Positions 28,863-38,054 of a stretch of DNA of 64,000 nt are shown here, piece after piece. Source of the DNA: Brevibacillus sedimenti (lineage in GTDB: Bacteria; Bacillota; Bacilli; Brevibacillales; Brevibacillaceae). The stretch covers positions 893,501 to 957,500 of the forward strand of contig NZ_CP064048.1 in NCBI RefSeq assembly GCF_020923495.1, in the 5' to 3' direction. Under the pieces are notes generated by a model. That model did no database searches and was not told where the DNA came from. It worked only from the letters and a program-made list of their open reading frames with translations. A program made the translations under genes and the position numbers. How positions within the stretch are numbered: the stretch's first letter is position 1; every line of letters starts with the position of its first letter.

Positions 28863-30005
28863 TCAAGTGGACAGCAGATGTTTGGCGATCACAATGTGCT
28901 GAATCTGGGTGGTGCCCTCATAGATTTGCGTCACCTTGGCGTCGCGGAACAGCCGCTCCACCGGGTACTCCCGGGTGTACCCGTATCCGCCGAAGATCTG
29001 CACCGCCTCAGTGGCGTTTATCATCGCCGCGTCGGAGGCAAACTTTTTGGCCATGGACGCTTCCATGCCGCACGCAAGCCCGCGGCTGCGCAGGAAGGCG
29101 GCCCGGTAGACCAGCAGCCGCGCCGCTTCCGCCCGCGTCGCCATGTCGGCCAGCTTGAAGGCGACCGCCTGCTGCTTGATAATCGGCTGGCCGAATTGCT
29201 TCCGTTCCTTGGCGTAATCGGTCGCGTACTGAACGGCTGCTTCCGCGATGCCCAGCGCCTGCGCGGCGATGCCGATCCGGCCATAGTCGAGGTTGGCCAT
29301 GGCAATCTTGAATCCAATGCCTTCCTGCCCGAGCAGGTTTTCGGCCGGCACCCGCGCGTTGTCGAAAATCAGTTCCGTCGTATTGGAACCAAACAGCCCC
29401 ATCTTCTTTTCCTTTTTGCCGACAATAAAGCCTGGCGTATCCTTTTCCACGATAAACGCGGAGATGCCCCTTCGCCCCTGGGACGGGTCGGTCACGGCAA
29501 ACGTGATGTATACGTCCGCCTCGCCGCCGTTGGTGATGAACACCTTGTTGCCGTTGAGGATGTATTCATCCCCTTTGCGGACGGCCGTCGTGCGGATATT
29601 GCCCGCATCCGATCCCGCCTGCGGCTCGGTCAGCGCAAACGCACCGAGGTATTCGCCGCTGGCCAGCTTGGGCAGGTACTTTCGCTTTTGCTCGTCGCTT
29701 CCGAAATACAGGATCGGATTGGTGCCGACAGAGGTGTGCACGGAGAGAATCACGCCCACGGTGGCGCTTACTTTGGAAATCTCGTGAATGGCCAGAATGT
29801 ACGAGATGAAGTCAGCGCCAGCTCCGCCCCATTCTTCCGGTACCGGAATGCCCATCAAACCGGTTTCCCCCATTTTTTTCACGATGTGGCGGGGAAACTG
29901 TTCCGTCTCTTCCATGATGGGTACGAACGGAGCGATCTCCTTTTGGGCAAAATCTTGCACCATCCGGCGCATCATCTCATGCTCTTCGCTAAATCGGAAA
30001 TCCAT
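28863..30005 (-). CDS. Acyl-CoA dehydrogenase, copy 2
   Basis: A 380-residue paralogue of the neighbouring dehydrogenase. It shows [82 protein letters not shown] and catalytic Glu in IYEGTTQIQHIVI. The two copies differ throughout, so they probably have different chain-length or branch preference rather than being a recent duplication. It lies 30 nt downstream of the hydroxyacyl-CoA dehydrogenase gene. Electrons would pass to ETF and from there probably to FadF. Confidence 0.93.
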   Translation of the reverse strand: MDFRFSEEHEMMRRMVQDFAQKEIAPFVPIMEETEQFPRHIVKKMGETGLMGIPVPEEWGGAGADFISYILAIHEISKVSATVGVILSVHTSVGTNPILYFGSDEQKRKYLPKLASGEYLGAFALTEPQAGSDAGNIRTTAVRKGDEYILNGNKVFITNGGEADVYITFAVTDPSQGRRGISAFIVEKDTPGFIVGKKEKKMGLFGSNTTELIFDNARVPAENLLGQEGIGFKIAMANLDYGRIGIAAQALGIAEAAVQYATDYAKERKQFGQPIIKQQAVAFKLADMATRAEAARLLVYRAAFLRSRGLACGMEASMAKKFASDAAMINATEAVQIFGGYGYTREYPVERLFRDAKVTQIYEGTTQIQHIVIAKHLLST

Positions 30006-30035
30006 CGCGTCCTCCCTCTTTGCCGCGTACAGATT

Positions 30036-30887
30036 CTAGTTGTAGACGTAGAAGCCTCGTCCCGATTTACGGCCGAGCCAGCCAGCCTTGACGTACTTGC
30101 GCAGCAGCGGGCACGGCCTGTATTTGGAGTCGCCGAAACCTTCGTACAGCACTTCCATGATGTACAGGCAGGTATCCAGCCCGATGAAGTCGGCCAGCGT
30201 CAACGGCCCCATCGGATGGTTCATGCCCAGCTTCATGACCTCATCAATTGCTTCCGGCTCGGCCACGCCTTCGTACACGCAGTAGATCGCCTCGTTGATC
30301 ATCGGCATCAGCACGCGGTTGGAGACGAATCCGGGAAAGTCGTTGACGCTGACCGGTACTTTGCCCATCTGTTTGGCCAAGTCCTCCGTCAACTGATACA
30401 CCTCGTCCGCCGTCTGCAGGCCGCGGATGATCTCGACCAGCTTCATCACCGGCACCGGGTTCATGAAATGCATGCCGATTACTTTTTCCGGCCGTTTGGT
30501 CACGGCAGCGATTTCCGTAATCGGCAGCGAGGAGGTGTTGCTGGCCAGCACCGTGTGCGCCGGGCAGATCTCGTCCAGCTGGCGGAAAATCTCCGCTTTC
30601 ACGCCCATGTTTTCCGTAACCGCTTCCACCACAAAGTCTGCGTCACGGCCATCGGTCAGATCGACGGAGAGGGTCAGGCGGGCCAGCACCGCCTCTTTGT
30701 CTTCCGCACTCATTTTGCCTTTTTCTACGCTGCGGGCCAGATTTTTCTCAATCGTCTGCCGGCCGCGGTCCACAAATTCCTGCCGGATGTCGTGGAGAAT
30801 CACCCGAAAACCGGCCTGCGCCGCCACCTGGGCGATGCCGCTGCCCATCTGTCCCGCACCTACGACCATGATCGTTTGAATGTTCAT
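30036..30887 (-). CDS. hbd: 3-hydroxybutyryl-CoA dehydrogenase
   Basis: Oxidises 3-hydroxyacyl-CoA to 3-ketoacyl-CoA (or the reverse) with NAD(P). The 283-residue protein has the Rossmann motif [20 protein letters not shown], the catalytic His in [36 protein letters not shown] and [19 protein letters not shown]. It lacks a crotonase domain, so hydratase must come from elsewhere; none is present in the operon. The ATG at 30887 with AAGGGGA is the sensible start, because 13 upstream residues have no homology. Confidence 0.94.
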   Translation of the reverse strand: MNIQTIMVVGAGQMGSGIAQVAAQAGFRVILHDIRQEFVDRGRQTIEKNLARSVEKGKMSAEDKEAVLARLTLSVDLTDGRDADFVVEAVTENMGVKAEIFRQLDEICPAHTVLASNTSSLPITEIAAVTKRPEKVIGMHFMNPVPVMKLVEIIRGLQTADEVYQLTEDLAKQMGKVPVSVNDFPGFVSNRVLMPMINEAIYCVYEGVAEPEAIDEVMKLGMNHPMGPLTLADFIGLDTCLYIMEVLYEGFGDSKYRPCPLLRKYVKAGWLGRKSGRGFYVYN

Positions 30888-30956
30888 AAACACGTCCCCT
30901 TCCTCGCAACAATGCCATTTATTCACCCGTCCAAACGCAACCGGTCCCCGCAGAGA

Positions 30957-32135
30957 CTAGAACACCTTGATCAGAACCGCGTCTCCCTGGGCCGCTCCGC
31001 TGCAAATGGCGGCAACGCCCAACCCGCCCCCGCGGCGCCGCAGTTCGTACACGAGGTGCATGATAATTCGCGCCCCGCTCGCCCCGATCGGATGGCCGAG
31101 CGCGATCGCCCCGCCGTTGACGTTTACCTTTTCTTCGTCCCAACCGACGATCTTGCCGCTGGTCAGGATGACGGCGGCAAACGCCTCGTTCACTTCAAAC
31201 AGATCGATCTCGTCCAGCCGCGTGCCGGTCTTTTCCAGCAGCTTTTGGATCGCCAGTCCCGGCGTGGTGGCGATGTACGGCGCCTCCGCGCCCACCTGCG
31301 CGTGACCCAGAATGACTGCCAGCGGGCGAATCCCCAATTCGGCCGCCTTGTCCTCCGCCATCAGCACCATCGCTGCCGCGCCGTCGTTGATGCCAGGCGC
31401 GTTGCCGGCGGTAATCGTGCCGTCCTTTTTGTACACCGGCGGCAGTTTGGCCAGCACCTCCAGCGTGGTGTCGGGACGCGGCGCCTCGTCTTTGGTGACG
31501 AGGATTGGATCGCCCTTTTTCTGCGGTACCGGCACGGGCACGATTTCCTCGTCGAACAGACCGGCCGCCATCGCCCTGGCCGCTCGCTGCTGGCTGCGCA
31601 GCGCCCAACGGTCCTGCTCCTCGCGGGTGATGCCGTACTCCTCCGCCACGTTGCTGCCGTGGACGGCCATCGGCACTTGATCAAACGGGCAGGTCAGCCC
31701 GTCGTACATCATCAGGTCGCGCACAACCGCATCGCCCATGCGCAGGCCGTACCGCGCGTTGGGCAGTGCATACGGCGCACCGCTCATGCTCTCCATGCCG
31801 CCAGCCACGATGATCTGCCCGTCTCCGGCGCGGATGATCTGGTCGGCCATGGTGACCGCCCTCATCCCGGAAGCGCACACCTTGTTGATGGTCTGGCTGG
31901 CCACGTTCCACGGCAGTCCCGCCTTGCGGGCCGCCTGACGGGAGGGCACCTGCCCCGCTCCCGCCTGTACGACCATGCCCATGATCACTTCGTCCACCTG
32001 CTCGCCGGACACGCCGGCCCGCTTGAGTGCTTCCTTGATCGCAATGGCCCCCAGATCAACTGCGGAAACGTCTTTCAGCGCGCCGCCGAACTTGCCAAAC
32101 GGGGTGCGTGCCGCCCCCGCAATTACTGTTTTCAT
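30957..32135 (-). CDS. Acetyl-CoA C-acetyltransferase (thiolase)
   Basis: Degradative or biosynthetic thiolase of 392 residues. The acyl-accepting Cys is in [14 protein letters not shown] near residue 88. [34 protein letters not shown] and [17 protein letters not shown] (catalytic His) follow. The second catalytic Cys is in [15 protein letters not shown], a variant of the usual CIGGGQG. It is the first gene of the seven-gene operon; its own promoter and a perfect 12-bp palindrome lie just upstream. The start is the ATG after GAGGAGG. Confidence 0.94.
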   Translation of the reverse strand: MKTVIAGAARTPFGKFGGALKDVSAVDLGAIAIKEALKRAGVSGEQVDEVIMGMVVQAGAGQVPSRQAARKAGLPWNVASQTINKVCASGMRAVTMADQIIRAGDGQIIVAGGMESMSGAPYALPNARYGLRMGDAVVRDLMMYDGLTCPFDQVPMAVHGSNVAEEYGITREEQDRWALRSQQRAARAMAAGLFDEEIVPVPVPQKKGDPILVTKDEAPRPDTTLEVLAKLPPVYKKDGTITAGNAPGINDGAAAMVLMAEDKAAELGIRPLAVILGHAQVGAEAPYIATTPGLAIQKLLEKTGTRLDEIDLFEVNEAFAAVILTSGKIVGWDEEKVNVNGGAIALGHPIGASGARIIMHLVYELRRRGGGLGVAAICSGAAQGDAVLIKVF

Positions 32136-32169
32136 CTCGGCTCCTCCTCGCTGCATGGCATTCATTACA

Positions 32170-32234
32170 AAATGATCGAGCGATCGCTCATTTTTGCTTA
32201 CTTTCATTTTGCCGTCTCCCGTCTGAATAGTCAA
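32170..32234 (-). promoter_or_regulatory. Promoter and operator of the thl-to-icmF operon
   Basis: Minus strand TTGACT (32229-32234), 17 bp, CAAAAT (32206-32211). Just downstream of the predicted start lies the perfect palindrome GAGCGATCGCTC (32178-32189), embedded in a longer dyad with ATGA and TCAT arms. The position fits repression by a TetR protein. Confidence 0.65.
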
Positions 32235-32374
32235 TGTAATACGAAAAAAAGGACGCCTGACTTTTCTTGTCAGTCCGGCAGCCATTCGTTGCCGGACGGG
32301 CATCCCGCTTGCCTTTCTGACGCTGTATGGGATCGCAAAATCCAAAGGGCTGTTGGTTCCGTATAGTCCCGCTG

Positions 32375-32707
32375 TCAATCAGAAATGAGTTTTTGACGTA
32401 GCTGCTGTAAATACTTTGTTTTGCAAACATTTACTCGTTTCTGTGAAATATTAAGTTGCTTCGCCACTTCTCTTTCAGGTATGCCTTCAATCACCACCTT
32501 TTGAAGGATGAAACGTCCTCTATCAGGAAGGCTACTGAGCAACTCCTTAACAAATAGATCTGATACTACCAATCCCATGTGTTCTTTTGTCCATACATCC
32601 TCAAGCACGCTTTCATGGCGATATACTTTATTTGCTTGATACTGTAATCTCCATGCGATCCGTTTTAACATTTGGCGATAGTAATCAAACATTGACTGAT
32701 TTTCCAT
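32375..32707 (-). CDS. Small sigma-70 region-4-like HTH protein
   Basis: A 110-residue protein whose C-terminal half looks like sigma factor region 4: [20 protein letters not shown], then [20 protein letters not shown], an HTH, followed by a short basic tail. The N-terminal 50 residues ([20 protein letters not shown]) are helical but not a clear region 2. Base composition is visibly AT-richer than the flanking operon, suggesting separate acquisition. It might be a sigma-like activator for the neighbouring lipoprotein or glucosaminidase; this is speculation. Confidence 0.55.
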   Translation of the reverse strand: MENQSMFDYYRQMLKRIAWRLQYQANKVYRHESVLEDVWTKEHMGLVVSDLFVKELLSSLPDRGRFILQKVVIEGIPEREVAKQLNISQKRVNVCKTKYLQQLRQKLISD

Positions 32708-32875
32708 CGAATCCCCCCTGTTCTCTAGGTAAATTTCCTGTTAGTAAAACATCCGTTTTTTTTCGAATGTTTTCGCTTGATAGATGCACGGTTTTCCAAA
32801 ATATGAAACTTATTGGAATTTCACTCGTCCAATATAGTATCTAAACAAAGGGCGATGGAAAGGTGTGCGGCATAC

Positions 32876-33427
32876 ATGAAAAAATGTATTCTTTTCCTCA
32901 TATTGCTCGGAATCGCAAGCGGGTGCAGTGCCGTTTCTTCCCAGGGAGAACATAATCATGAGCAGGTATCAGCGCCACATTCAGTGGATTCACAGGCTGA
33001 AGAAGTGGAAAAGCTTGTGGTGCAAAGAGGGCATGATCGTTTTGTTTTCGAGAATCCTTCGCGCTGCATGGGGATTCTTGTGAATGCCAAAGATTTGTAC
33101 AGGTTTGCTTATCGAAGAGACGGCGAGGAATTGGGGGACGAGCAAAAACTGCCATTCCTGCAAGAAAAACTGGAAGAAGGAACAAGTCAATATGACAAAG
33201 TGTACATAAGAATTGTCCAAAAGCCCTTCATTCCGGAAAGCGGGGTAAATGAATTCCCTCGAAAGGATATCGTGATTTATCTTGATCCGCAGAATCCAAA
33301 TGACGCCTTTGTCGGTGTGCAGAACCCGCATAATCTGGATGAATGGAAGATCTATCAGGTTAAAGATTATGGCGGCTGGGTGAAAAAAGAAATCGATCTA
33401 CATTTAGCTCTGCACACGGGACTATAA
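32876..33427 (+). CDS. Predicted lipoprotein, unknown family
   Basis: A 183-residue lipoprotein: MKKCILFLILLGIASGC, with lipobox IASGC and lipidated Cys at 17. The mature part begins with a Ser/His/Glu-rich linker, then a domain with FENPSRCMGILVNAKDLYRF and DKVYIRIVQKPFIP. No family is recognised. It is divergent from the sigma-like gene and lies in the same AT-richer islet. The ATG after AAAGGTG is used; 21 upstream in-frame residues look non-coding. Confidence 0.65.
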   Translation: MKKCILFLILLGIASGCSAVSSQGEHNHEQVSAPHSVDSQAEEVEKLVVQRGHDRFVFENPSRCMGILVNAKDLYRFAYRRDGEELGDEQKLPFLQEKLEEGTSQYDKVYIRIVQKPFIPESGVNEFPRKDIVIYLDPQNPNDAFVGVQNPHNLDEWKIYQVKDYGGWVKKEIDLHLALHTGL

Positions 33428-33428
33428 C

Positions 33429-33458
33429 AAAGAAGCACCATATACATGGTGCTTCTTT
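33429..33458. terminator. Bidirectional terminator between lipoprotein and glucosaminidase genes
   Basis: AAAGAAGCACCA (33429-33440) is the perfect complement of TGGTGCTTCTTT (33447-33458) around a 6-nt loop; it serves both convergent genes. Confidence 0.85.
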
Positions 33459-33463
33459 CCAAA

Positions 33464-34003
33464 CTACAGATTGCTTCGTCTGCGGAGTGTTTCCAGATAC
33501 CCCATTACTTCATCATAGTATTGATCATGGTCGGAGCCGCCATACCCGGCATCTGCGATGTATCGTATGCATTTTTCTGAACTGGGGTTGTTTGTGCTTT
33601 TCAAATAATTGATTAACGCAGAGTATCGGCTATTTTCTTTAAAGAACCGCGCAAAGGAGTTAGCATGGGTACTGCGACCGATATAAGCAGCCCATCCGCC
33701 TTCTCCTTTGCCATAGTTTCCTGGTGGATTGGAACTACTTACATATTTCATGTTTGACCAATTTTGATTGTTTCGTTGTGTTTTACTTGCACCCCATCCT
33801 GATTCTCCTCCCCACATAGCGAGGATTACCTCAACAGGCAAGCCATAACATTCATCGCTAGCATCTTCGGCAACTCGTTTGAACGCATCAACGAAAGCTT
33901 GTACTTTATCATTGGGATCGGTATTTGGATTCAAGTCTACATAAGTATCTCGAACACCATCAACTTTAACAGGTTCTGTTGGAATTGGTATCAACGCCAT
34001 CAT
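33464..34003 (-). CDS. GH73-like glucosaminidase without signal peptide
   Basis: Predicted beta-N-acetylglucosaminidase of 179 residues. The catalytic Glu is probably that of AMWGGESGWGASKTQRNNQN (near residue 68), the FlgJ/GH73 pattern of ESGWG followed by Asn-rich NNQNW. GGWAAYIGRSTHANSFARFF completes the fold. No signal peptide, membrane anchor or wall-binding domain is present, so export would need another route or lysis. Two adjacent ATG codons follow AAAGGAG; either could be the start. It belongs to the AT-richer islet. Confidence 0.7.
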   Translation of the reverse strand: MMALIPIPTEPVKVDGVRDTYVDLNPNTDPNDKVQAFVDAFKRVAEDASDECYGLPVEVILAMWGGESGWGASKTQRNNQNWSNMKYVSSSNPPGNYGKGEGGWAAYIGRSTHANSFARFFKENSRYSALINYLKSTNNPSSEKCIRYIADAGYGGSDHDQYYDEVMGYLETLRRRSNL

Positions 34004-34111
34004 ATTCTCTCCTTTAGCTAGTAGATAAACGACTTTAGACCGGTCATTGTCGTTTTCACTTACTAGGTAAAAAAGAGAAACGATTGATACCCCCTATTAT
34101 GCGTTTTATGC

Positions 34112-34145
34112 AAAAAAATCCCCACCCTTTGGCAGGGCAGGGATT
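34112..34145 (-). terminator. Terminator of fadF
   Basis: On the minus strand AATCCCTGCCCT pairs with AGGGTGGGGATT, followed by TTTTTT, 25 bp past the fadF stop. Confidence 0.8.
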
Positions 34146-34170
34146 AGCACACCAAAAACACTCTTCAAAA

Positions 34171-36243
34171 TCACAAGGCATCGGCGAGAATCTCGGCAAT
34201 GTCGCGGGTTTTGACCTGATCCTCCATTTCTTTCATCTTGATGCCGTCGTTCATCATTGTCAAACAGTACGGACACGCGCTGGCGATGGCCGTCGGATTT
34301 ACTTCCAGCGCCTGCTCGGTGCGCGCCACGTTGATGCGGGTGCCTTCGTGCTCCTCCATCCACATCAGGCCGCCGCCGGCACCGCAGCACATGCTGTCGC
34401 AGCCGCTCCGCTTCATTTCCACAATCTCCACGCCTGGAATCGCCGAGAGGATCTCACGCGGCTTGTCGTAAATCTCGTTGTAGCGGCCCAGGTAACAGGA
34501 GTCGTGGTAGGTGATGCGCTCCTTTACTTCCTTGGTCGGCTTCAGACGCCCTTCCTTGACCCACTGGGCGAGCAGCTCGGAGTGGTGATACACCTCCGCC
34601 TCCAGGCCGAACTCGGGGTACTCGTTTTTAAAGGTGTTGTAGGCGTGCGGGTCGCAGGTGACGATCTTCTTCACGCCGTAAGCCTGGAACAGCGCGATGT
34701 TCTCCTGGGCGAGCTGCTGGAACAGAAACTCGTTGCCGATGCGGCGAGCGGTGTCACCGGAGTTTTTCTCCTCGTTGCCGAGAATGGCAAAGCTGACCCC
34801 GGCTTCGTGCATCAGCTTGACAAACGCCTGCGTAATCTTCTGGCTGCGGTTGTCAAACGAGCCCATCGAGCCGACCCAGAACAGATACTCGAATTCCTCC
34901 ACCTGCTGCACGGTCGGCACGTCGTATTGGCCGTTCAGCCCTTCGATCCACTTCAGTCGGTCCTTGCGGTTGATGCCCCACGGGTTGCCCTGCCGCTCGA
35001 TGTTGTTCAGCGCCCGCTGCGCCTCTTGCGGCATGCTGCCCTCAGTCATCACCAGGTAGCGGCGCATGTCGATGATTTTTTCCACGTGCTCGTTCATCAC
35101 CGGGCACTGATCCTCACAGTTGCGGCAGGTGGTGCAGGCCCACAGCTCCTGCTCGGTAATCACGTCGCCGATCAGGTTTTTCTCGTAGGCGACTGCGGTC
35201 GCTCCCTCGGACGCCGCCGCCACTTCCGACGCCTGCAGCGCCAGTTGGTTGGCGGTCGAGCCGGTAAAGGCGAAGCTCGGCATCCACGGCGTGCGGGAGG
35301 TGATCGCCGCTCCTTTTTCCGTCAAATGATCCCGCATCTTGGTGATCAATTCCATCGGGGAGAGCATCTTGCCGGTGCCGGAGGCGGGACACATGCTGGT
35401 GCAGCGACCGCACTCCACACAGGCGTACAGGTCGATCAGCTGCGTCTGGGTGAAGTCCTCAATCCGGCCGACCCCAAACACTTCCTGCGTCTCGTCTTCA
35501 AAGTCGATTTTGGACAGTTTGCCGGGCGGGTCCAGTTTTTTGAACCAGACGTTGATCGGCGCAAAAATCAGGTGAGCGTGCTTGGACTGCGGCACGTATA
35601 CGGCGAAGGCCAAAAGGATCAGCAGGTGCAGCCACCAGAACACGTAGAACAGCGCGGCCGCCGCGGTATTGGGGATGCCGGCGAACGCCATCGCGATCAG
35701 CGAGGAAAACGGCGCGTAGCCGGACGGTTCGTGCCCCAACCAGAGCTGCTCAAACGCGAGTGAGAACAAAACTGTTGCCATCAGCGTGGAAATGAACAGC
35801 AGCACCAGTCCCGATTTGAATCCGCGCTTCAGCCGCTTCAGCTTTTCGATATACCGGCGGTAGAACGCGTAGCTGACTGCCGCGAGAATCAGGAAGACAG
35901 TGATCTCCTGCATCAGGCTGAAGTACTTGTGAGCGCTGCCAAATGGCAGTTCAAAGCCCTTCACCAGACCTTTCACGATCAGTTCAATGGCGCCAAACTG
36001 CAGGATAATGAAGCCGTAAAACATGACGACGTGCATGATGCCGCTCTTTTTGTCCTTCAACAGCTTTTTGTGAAAGACGACGTTTTCCAGCAGCAAATTC
36101 AAGCGCGTGCCGAAGTCGTCCTTGACGTCCGGCTTTTTGCCCAGTTTGATAAACAGATACCGGCTGTACAGGACGTGGCAGACCAGGTACAGACCGTAAG
36201 CGAGCACCAGGAAAAACGCGATCAGATTGAGCAAGGCCAGCAA
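34171..36243 (-). CDS. fadF: FadF-type membrane Fe-S oxidoreductase
   Basis: Likely passes electrons from ETF (acyl-CoA oxidation) to quinone. The 690-residue protein has a five-helix nitrate reductase gamma-like membrane domain (residues about 1-235), two 4Fe-4S motifs, CVECGRCTSMCPASG near residue 275 and CTTCRNCEDQCPV near 375, and two CCG (heterodisulfide reductase) domains with YHDSCYLGRYN and SGCDSMCCGAGGG. By recall this is YwjF/FadF of B. subtilis. It starts at TTG after GGGGGAG; an upstream ATG is out of frame. A FadR-type box lies 64 bp upstream. Confidence 0.9.
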   Translation of the reverse strand: MLALLNLIAFFLVLAYGLYLVCHVLYSRYLFIKLGKKPDVKDDFGTRLNLLLENVVFHKKLLKDKKSGIMHVVMFYGFIILQFGAIELIVKGLVKGFELPFGSAHKYFSLMQEITVFLILAAVSYAFYRRYIEKLKRLKRGFKSGLVLLFISTLMATVLFSLAFEQLWLGHEPSGYAPFSSLIAMAFAGIPNTAAAALFYVFWWLHLLILLAFAVYVPQSKHAHLIFAPINVWFKKLDPPGKLSKIDFEDETQEVFGVGRIEDFTQTQLIDLYACVECGRCTSMCPASGTGKMLSPMELITKMRDHLTEKGAAITSRTPWMPSFAFTGSTANQLALQASEVAAASEGATAVAYEKNLIGDVITEQELWACTTCRNCEDQCPVMNEHVEKIIDMRRYLVMTEGSMPQEAQRALNNIERQGNPWGINRKDRLKWIEGLNGQYDVPTVQQVEEFEYLFWVGSMGSFDNRSQKITQAFVKLMHEAGVSFAILGNEEKNSGDTARRIGNEFLFQQLAQENIALFQAYGVKKIVTCDPHAYNTFKNEYPEFGLEAEVYHHSELLAQWVKEGRLKPTKEVKERITYHDSCYLGRYNEIYDKPREILSAIPGVEIVEMKRSGCDSMCCGAGGGLMWMEEHEGTRINVARTEQALEVNPTAIASACPYCLTMMNDGIKMKEMEDQVKTRDIAEILADAL

Positions 36244-36306
36244 GGTCTTCTCCCCCTTTTCATGTTCGTCCGTTTTTTTCTATCTTATCAGAATCGCAAG
36301 AAAAAA

Positions 36307-36324
36307 TGAATGACTATTCACTCA
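36307..36324. promoter_or_regulatory. FadR-type operator upstream of fadF
   Basis: TGAATGACTATTCACTCA matches the Bacillales FadR consensus TGAATGANTANTCATTCA at all but one defined position. It lies between the fadF start and a TTGACA hexamer (minus strand, 36350-36355), where a bound repressor would cover the -10 region. FadR itself is not in the window. Confidence 0.8.
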
Positions 36325-36375
36325 TTATGTTGATTCCTACACAAACGCTTGTCAAACCGCGGCAGCCTGTCCAGA

Positions 36376-36391
36376 CTGAGCGTTCGTTCAG
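36376..36391. promoter_or_regulatory. Second dyad upstream of fadF
   Basis: CTGAGCGTTCGTTCAG is a near-perfect dyad (CTGAGCG/CGTTCAG, one mismatch per arm). It shares CTGAGCGTT with the site in the tetR leader and GAGCG/CG-TC with the palindrome before thl, so it may bind the TetR regulator of the acyl-CoA operon. Confidence 0.55.
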
Positions 36392-36460
36392 AATCGTCTG
36401 CCCTGATATTAACACAGATTGCTCCCATTCGTCACCTGCAAATCTCCTCCACGCAAACAG

Positions 36461-36498
36461 CCGCCAGAGAATGCCAGCAACCCTGGCTTCCCTGGCGG
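36461..36498 (-). terminator. Hairpin after kamA
   Basis: CCGCCAG and CTGGCGG flank an inner GCCAG/CTGGC stem, 29 bp past the kamA stop codon. On the minus strand the tail is CTGTTTGCG, poor in T, so termination may be partial or Rho-assisted. Confidence 0.45.
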
Positions 36499-36526
36499 CC
36501 TTGTCAGCCTATGCGGTCCATCCGGC

Positions 36527-37885
36527 CTATTTGCCGGACACCTCTTTGTGTTCTTGTTCTTTCTGCAATTTCTTTTCTTTTTGTTCCTGCCGGATGTCTG
36601 CCAGCGATTTGATCTTGGTCGCCTGAATCCGCTTGTTGCGCGGCAGGTCAGCCGGCTCCAGGTTGTCGGCTTCGTCTCTCATCAGCGCGGCGATGCCGAC
36701 GGCTTTGCCCTTGGCAGCCTGACAGTACTCGCAATTCTCCTCGTCGTGGGCGTGGTAGTTTTTCGGCTCGGGATACGAGGTAATCACGCCCTCAAAGTTG
36801 CGCAGCACCACTTTGTCGGCCGACTGCGAAATGATGTAGTTGGGCATGACGGGAATTTTGCCGCCGCCATGCGGCGCGTCCACCACGAACGTCGGCACTG
36901 CATAGCCGGAGGTATGGCCTCGCAGGTGTTCGATGATCTCGATCCCTTTGCTGACCGGCGCGCGGAAGTGGCCGATCCCCTCGGACAGGTCGCACTGGTA
37001 GATGTAGTACGGCCGGACGCGAATCTTGACCAGCTCGTGCACCAGCTTTTTCATCGTATTCGGACAATCGTTGATGCCCGCCAGGATAACCGACTGGTTG
37101 CCGAGCGGCACGCCGGCGTTGGCCAGCATTTCGCAGGCCCGCTTCGCTTCCGGGGTAATCTCCTTCGGGTGGTTAAAGTGCGTGTTGAGCCATATGGGAT
37201 GGTATTTTTTCAGGATGTTGCACAGGTTTTCCGTGATCCGCTGCGGGAACACCACCGGAGCGCGCGTGCCGATGCGGATGATCTCCACGTGCGGGATGGC
37301 CCGCAAATTGCTCAAAATGTACTCCAGGATGCGGTCGTTGATCAGCAGACCGTCGCCCCCGGAGAGGAGCACGTCGCGCACTTCCGGCGTACGGCGGATG
37401 TAGTCGATACAGGCGTCCAGCTGCTTTTTCGGCACGCCCATGCCGATCTGGCCGGAGAAGCGGCGGCGCGTACAGTAACGACAGTACATCGAACACTGGT
37501 TGGTGACCAAAAACAGCACCCTGTCCGGATACCGGTGCGTCAGGCCCGGCACCGGTGAATCAGTGTCCTCGTGCAGCGGGTCTTCCATGTCGTATTTGGT
37601 CCGAACCATCTCGGAGGAAAGCGGAACGGACTGCATGCGGACCGGATCTTTCGGATCGTCCGGGTCCATCAGCATGGCGTAATAGGGCGTGATGTTGAGC
37701 GGGATGGTCTGGTTGGAAATGCGTACACCCTCTTCCTCCTCCGGTGTCAGGTTGATCACCTGTTTCAATTCATCTACAGTCCGAATGGTGTGGGTGAGCT
37801 GCCACATCCAGTCGTTCCATTGTTCTTCGGTGACGTCTTTCCACATTTCGATCTGGCGCCAGTCACGTTTGGCTGTAACCGTCAT
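36527..37885 (-). CDS. kamA: Lysine 2,3-aminomutase
   Basis: Radical SAM/PLP enzyme converting L-lysine to L-beta-lysine. The 452-residue protein has the cluster motif CSMYCRYC near residue 137, GGDGLL (GGE-like strand), and the PLP Lys in DAPHGGGKIPVMPN near residue 340. CEYC near residue 391 is the C-terminal zinc pair. The lysine-rich coiled tail (residues about 425-452) is long. The ATG at 37885 is preferred over one 9 nt upstream because AAAGGGGG then sits 9 nt away. It has a sigma-54 promoter and an adjacent activator gene. Confidence 0.94.
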   Translation of the reverse strand: MTVTAKRDWRQIEMWKDVTEEQWNDWMWQLTHTIRTVDELKQVINLTPEEEEGVRISNQTIPLNITPYYAMLMDPDDPKDPVRMQSVPLSSEMVRTKYDMEDPLHEDTDSPVPGLTHRYPDRVLFLVTNQCSMYCRYCTRRRFSGQIGMGVPKKQLDACIDYIRRTPEVRDVLLSGGDGLLINDRILEYILSNLRAIPHVEIIRIGTRAPVVFPQRITENLCNILKKYHPIWLNTHFNHPKEITPEAKRACEMLANAGVPLGNQSVILAGINDCPNTMKKLVHELVKIRVRPYYIYQCDLSEGIGHFRAPVSKGIEIIEHLRGHTSGYAVPTFVVDAPHGGGKIPVMPNYIISQSADKVVLRNFEGVITSYPEPKNYHAHDEENCEYCQAAKGKAVGIAALMRDEADNLEPADLPRNKRIQATKIKSLADIRQEQKEKKLQKEQEHKEVSGK

Positions 37886-37945
37886 CCTTGTCATCCCCCT
37901 TTGCGTTGTGTGAAGATACGCGTGTATTCCTCAACAACAAAGGGA

Positions 37946-37963
37946 ATGCAACAGTCGTGCCAA
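37946..37963 (-). promoter_or_regulatory. Sigma-54 (SigL) promoter of kamA
   Basis: Minus strand TTGGCACGACTGTTGCAT: TGGCAC at -24 and TTGCAT at -12 with 5-bp spacing, an essentially perfect sigma-54 promoter. It lies about 60 bp upstream of the kamA ATG. Confidence 0.93.
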
Positions 37964-38034
37964 TCAAATCAAAAGATTTTGAATATAGAAAATAAAGCAT
38001 TGGCAAGCAGATTTTCCATCTGTAGGAGTTTTTG

Positions 38035-38054
38035 GACTGCCGAAAATTCGGCAC
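38035..38054. promoter_or_regulatory. Enhancer-type dyad upstream of kamA (copy 1)
   Basis: GACTGCCGAAAATTCGGCAC contains the dyad TGCCGAA/TTCGGCA around AA. It lies 75 bp upstream of the -24 element of the kamA promoter, a normal distance for an upstream activating sequence, and abuts the stop codon of the activator gene. An identical 20-bp copy lies in front of the activator. Confidence 0.8.

Noticed and set aside
28839-32366. Plus-strand open frame of 1,175 codons opposite the acyl-CoA operon
   Set aside because: It crosses four well-supported minus-strand genes and its protein is a shadow of their codon pattern in high-GC DNA. It has no recognisable domain.
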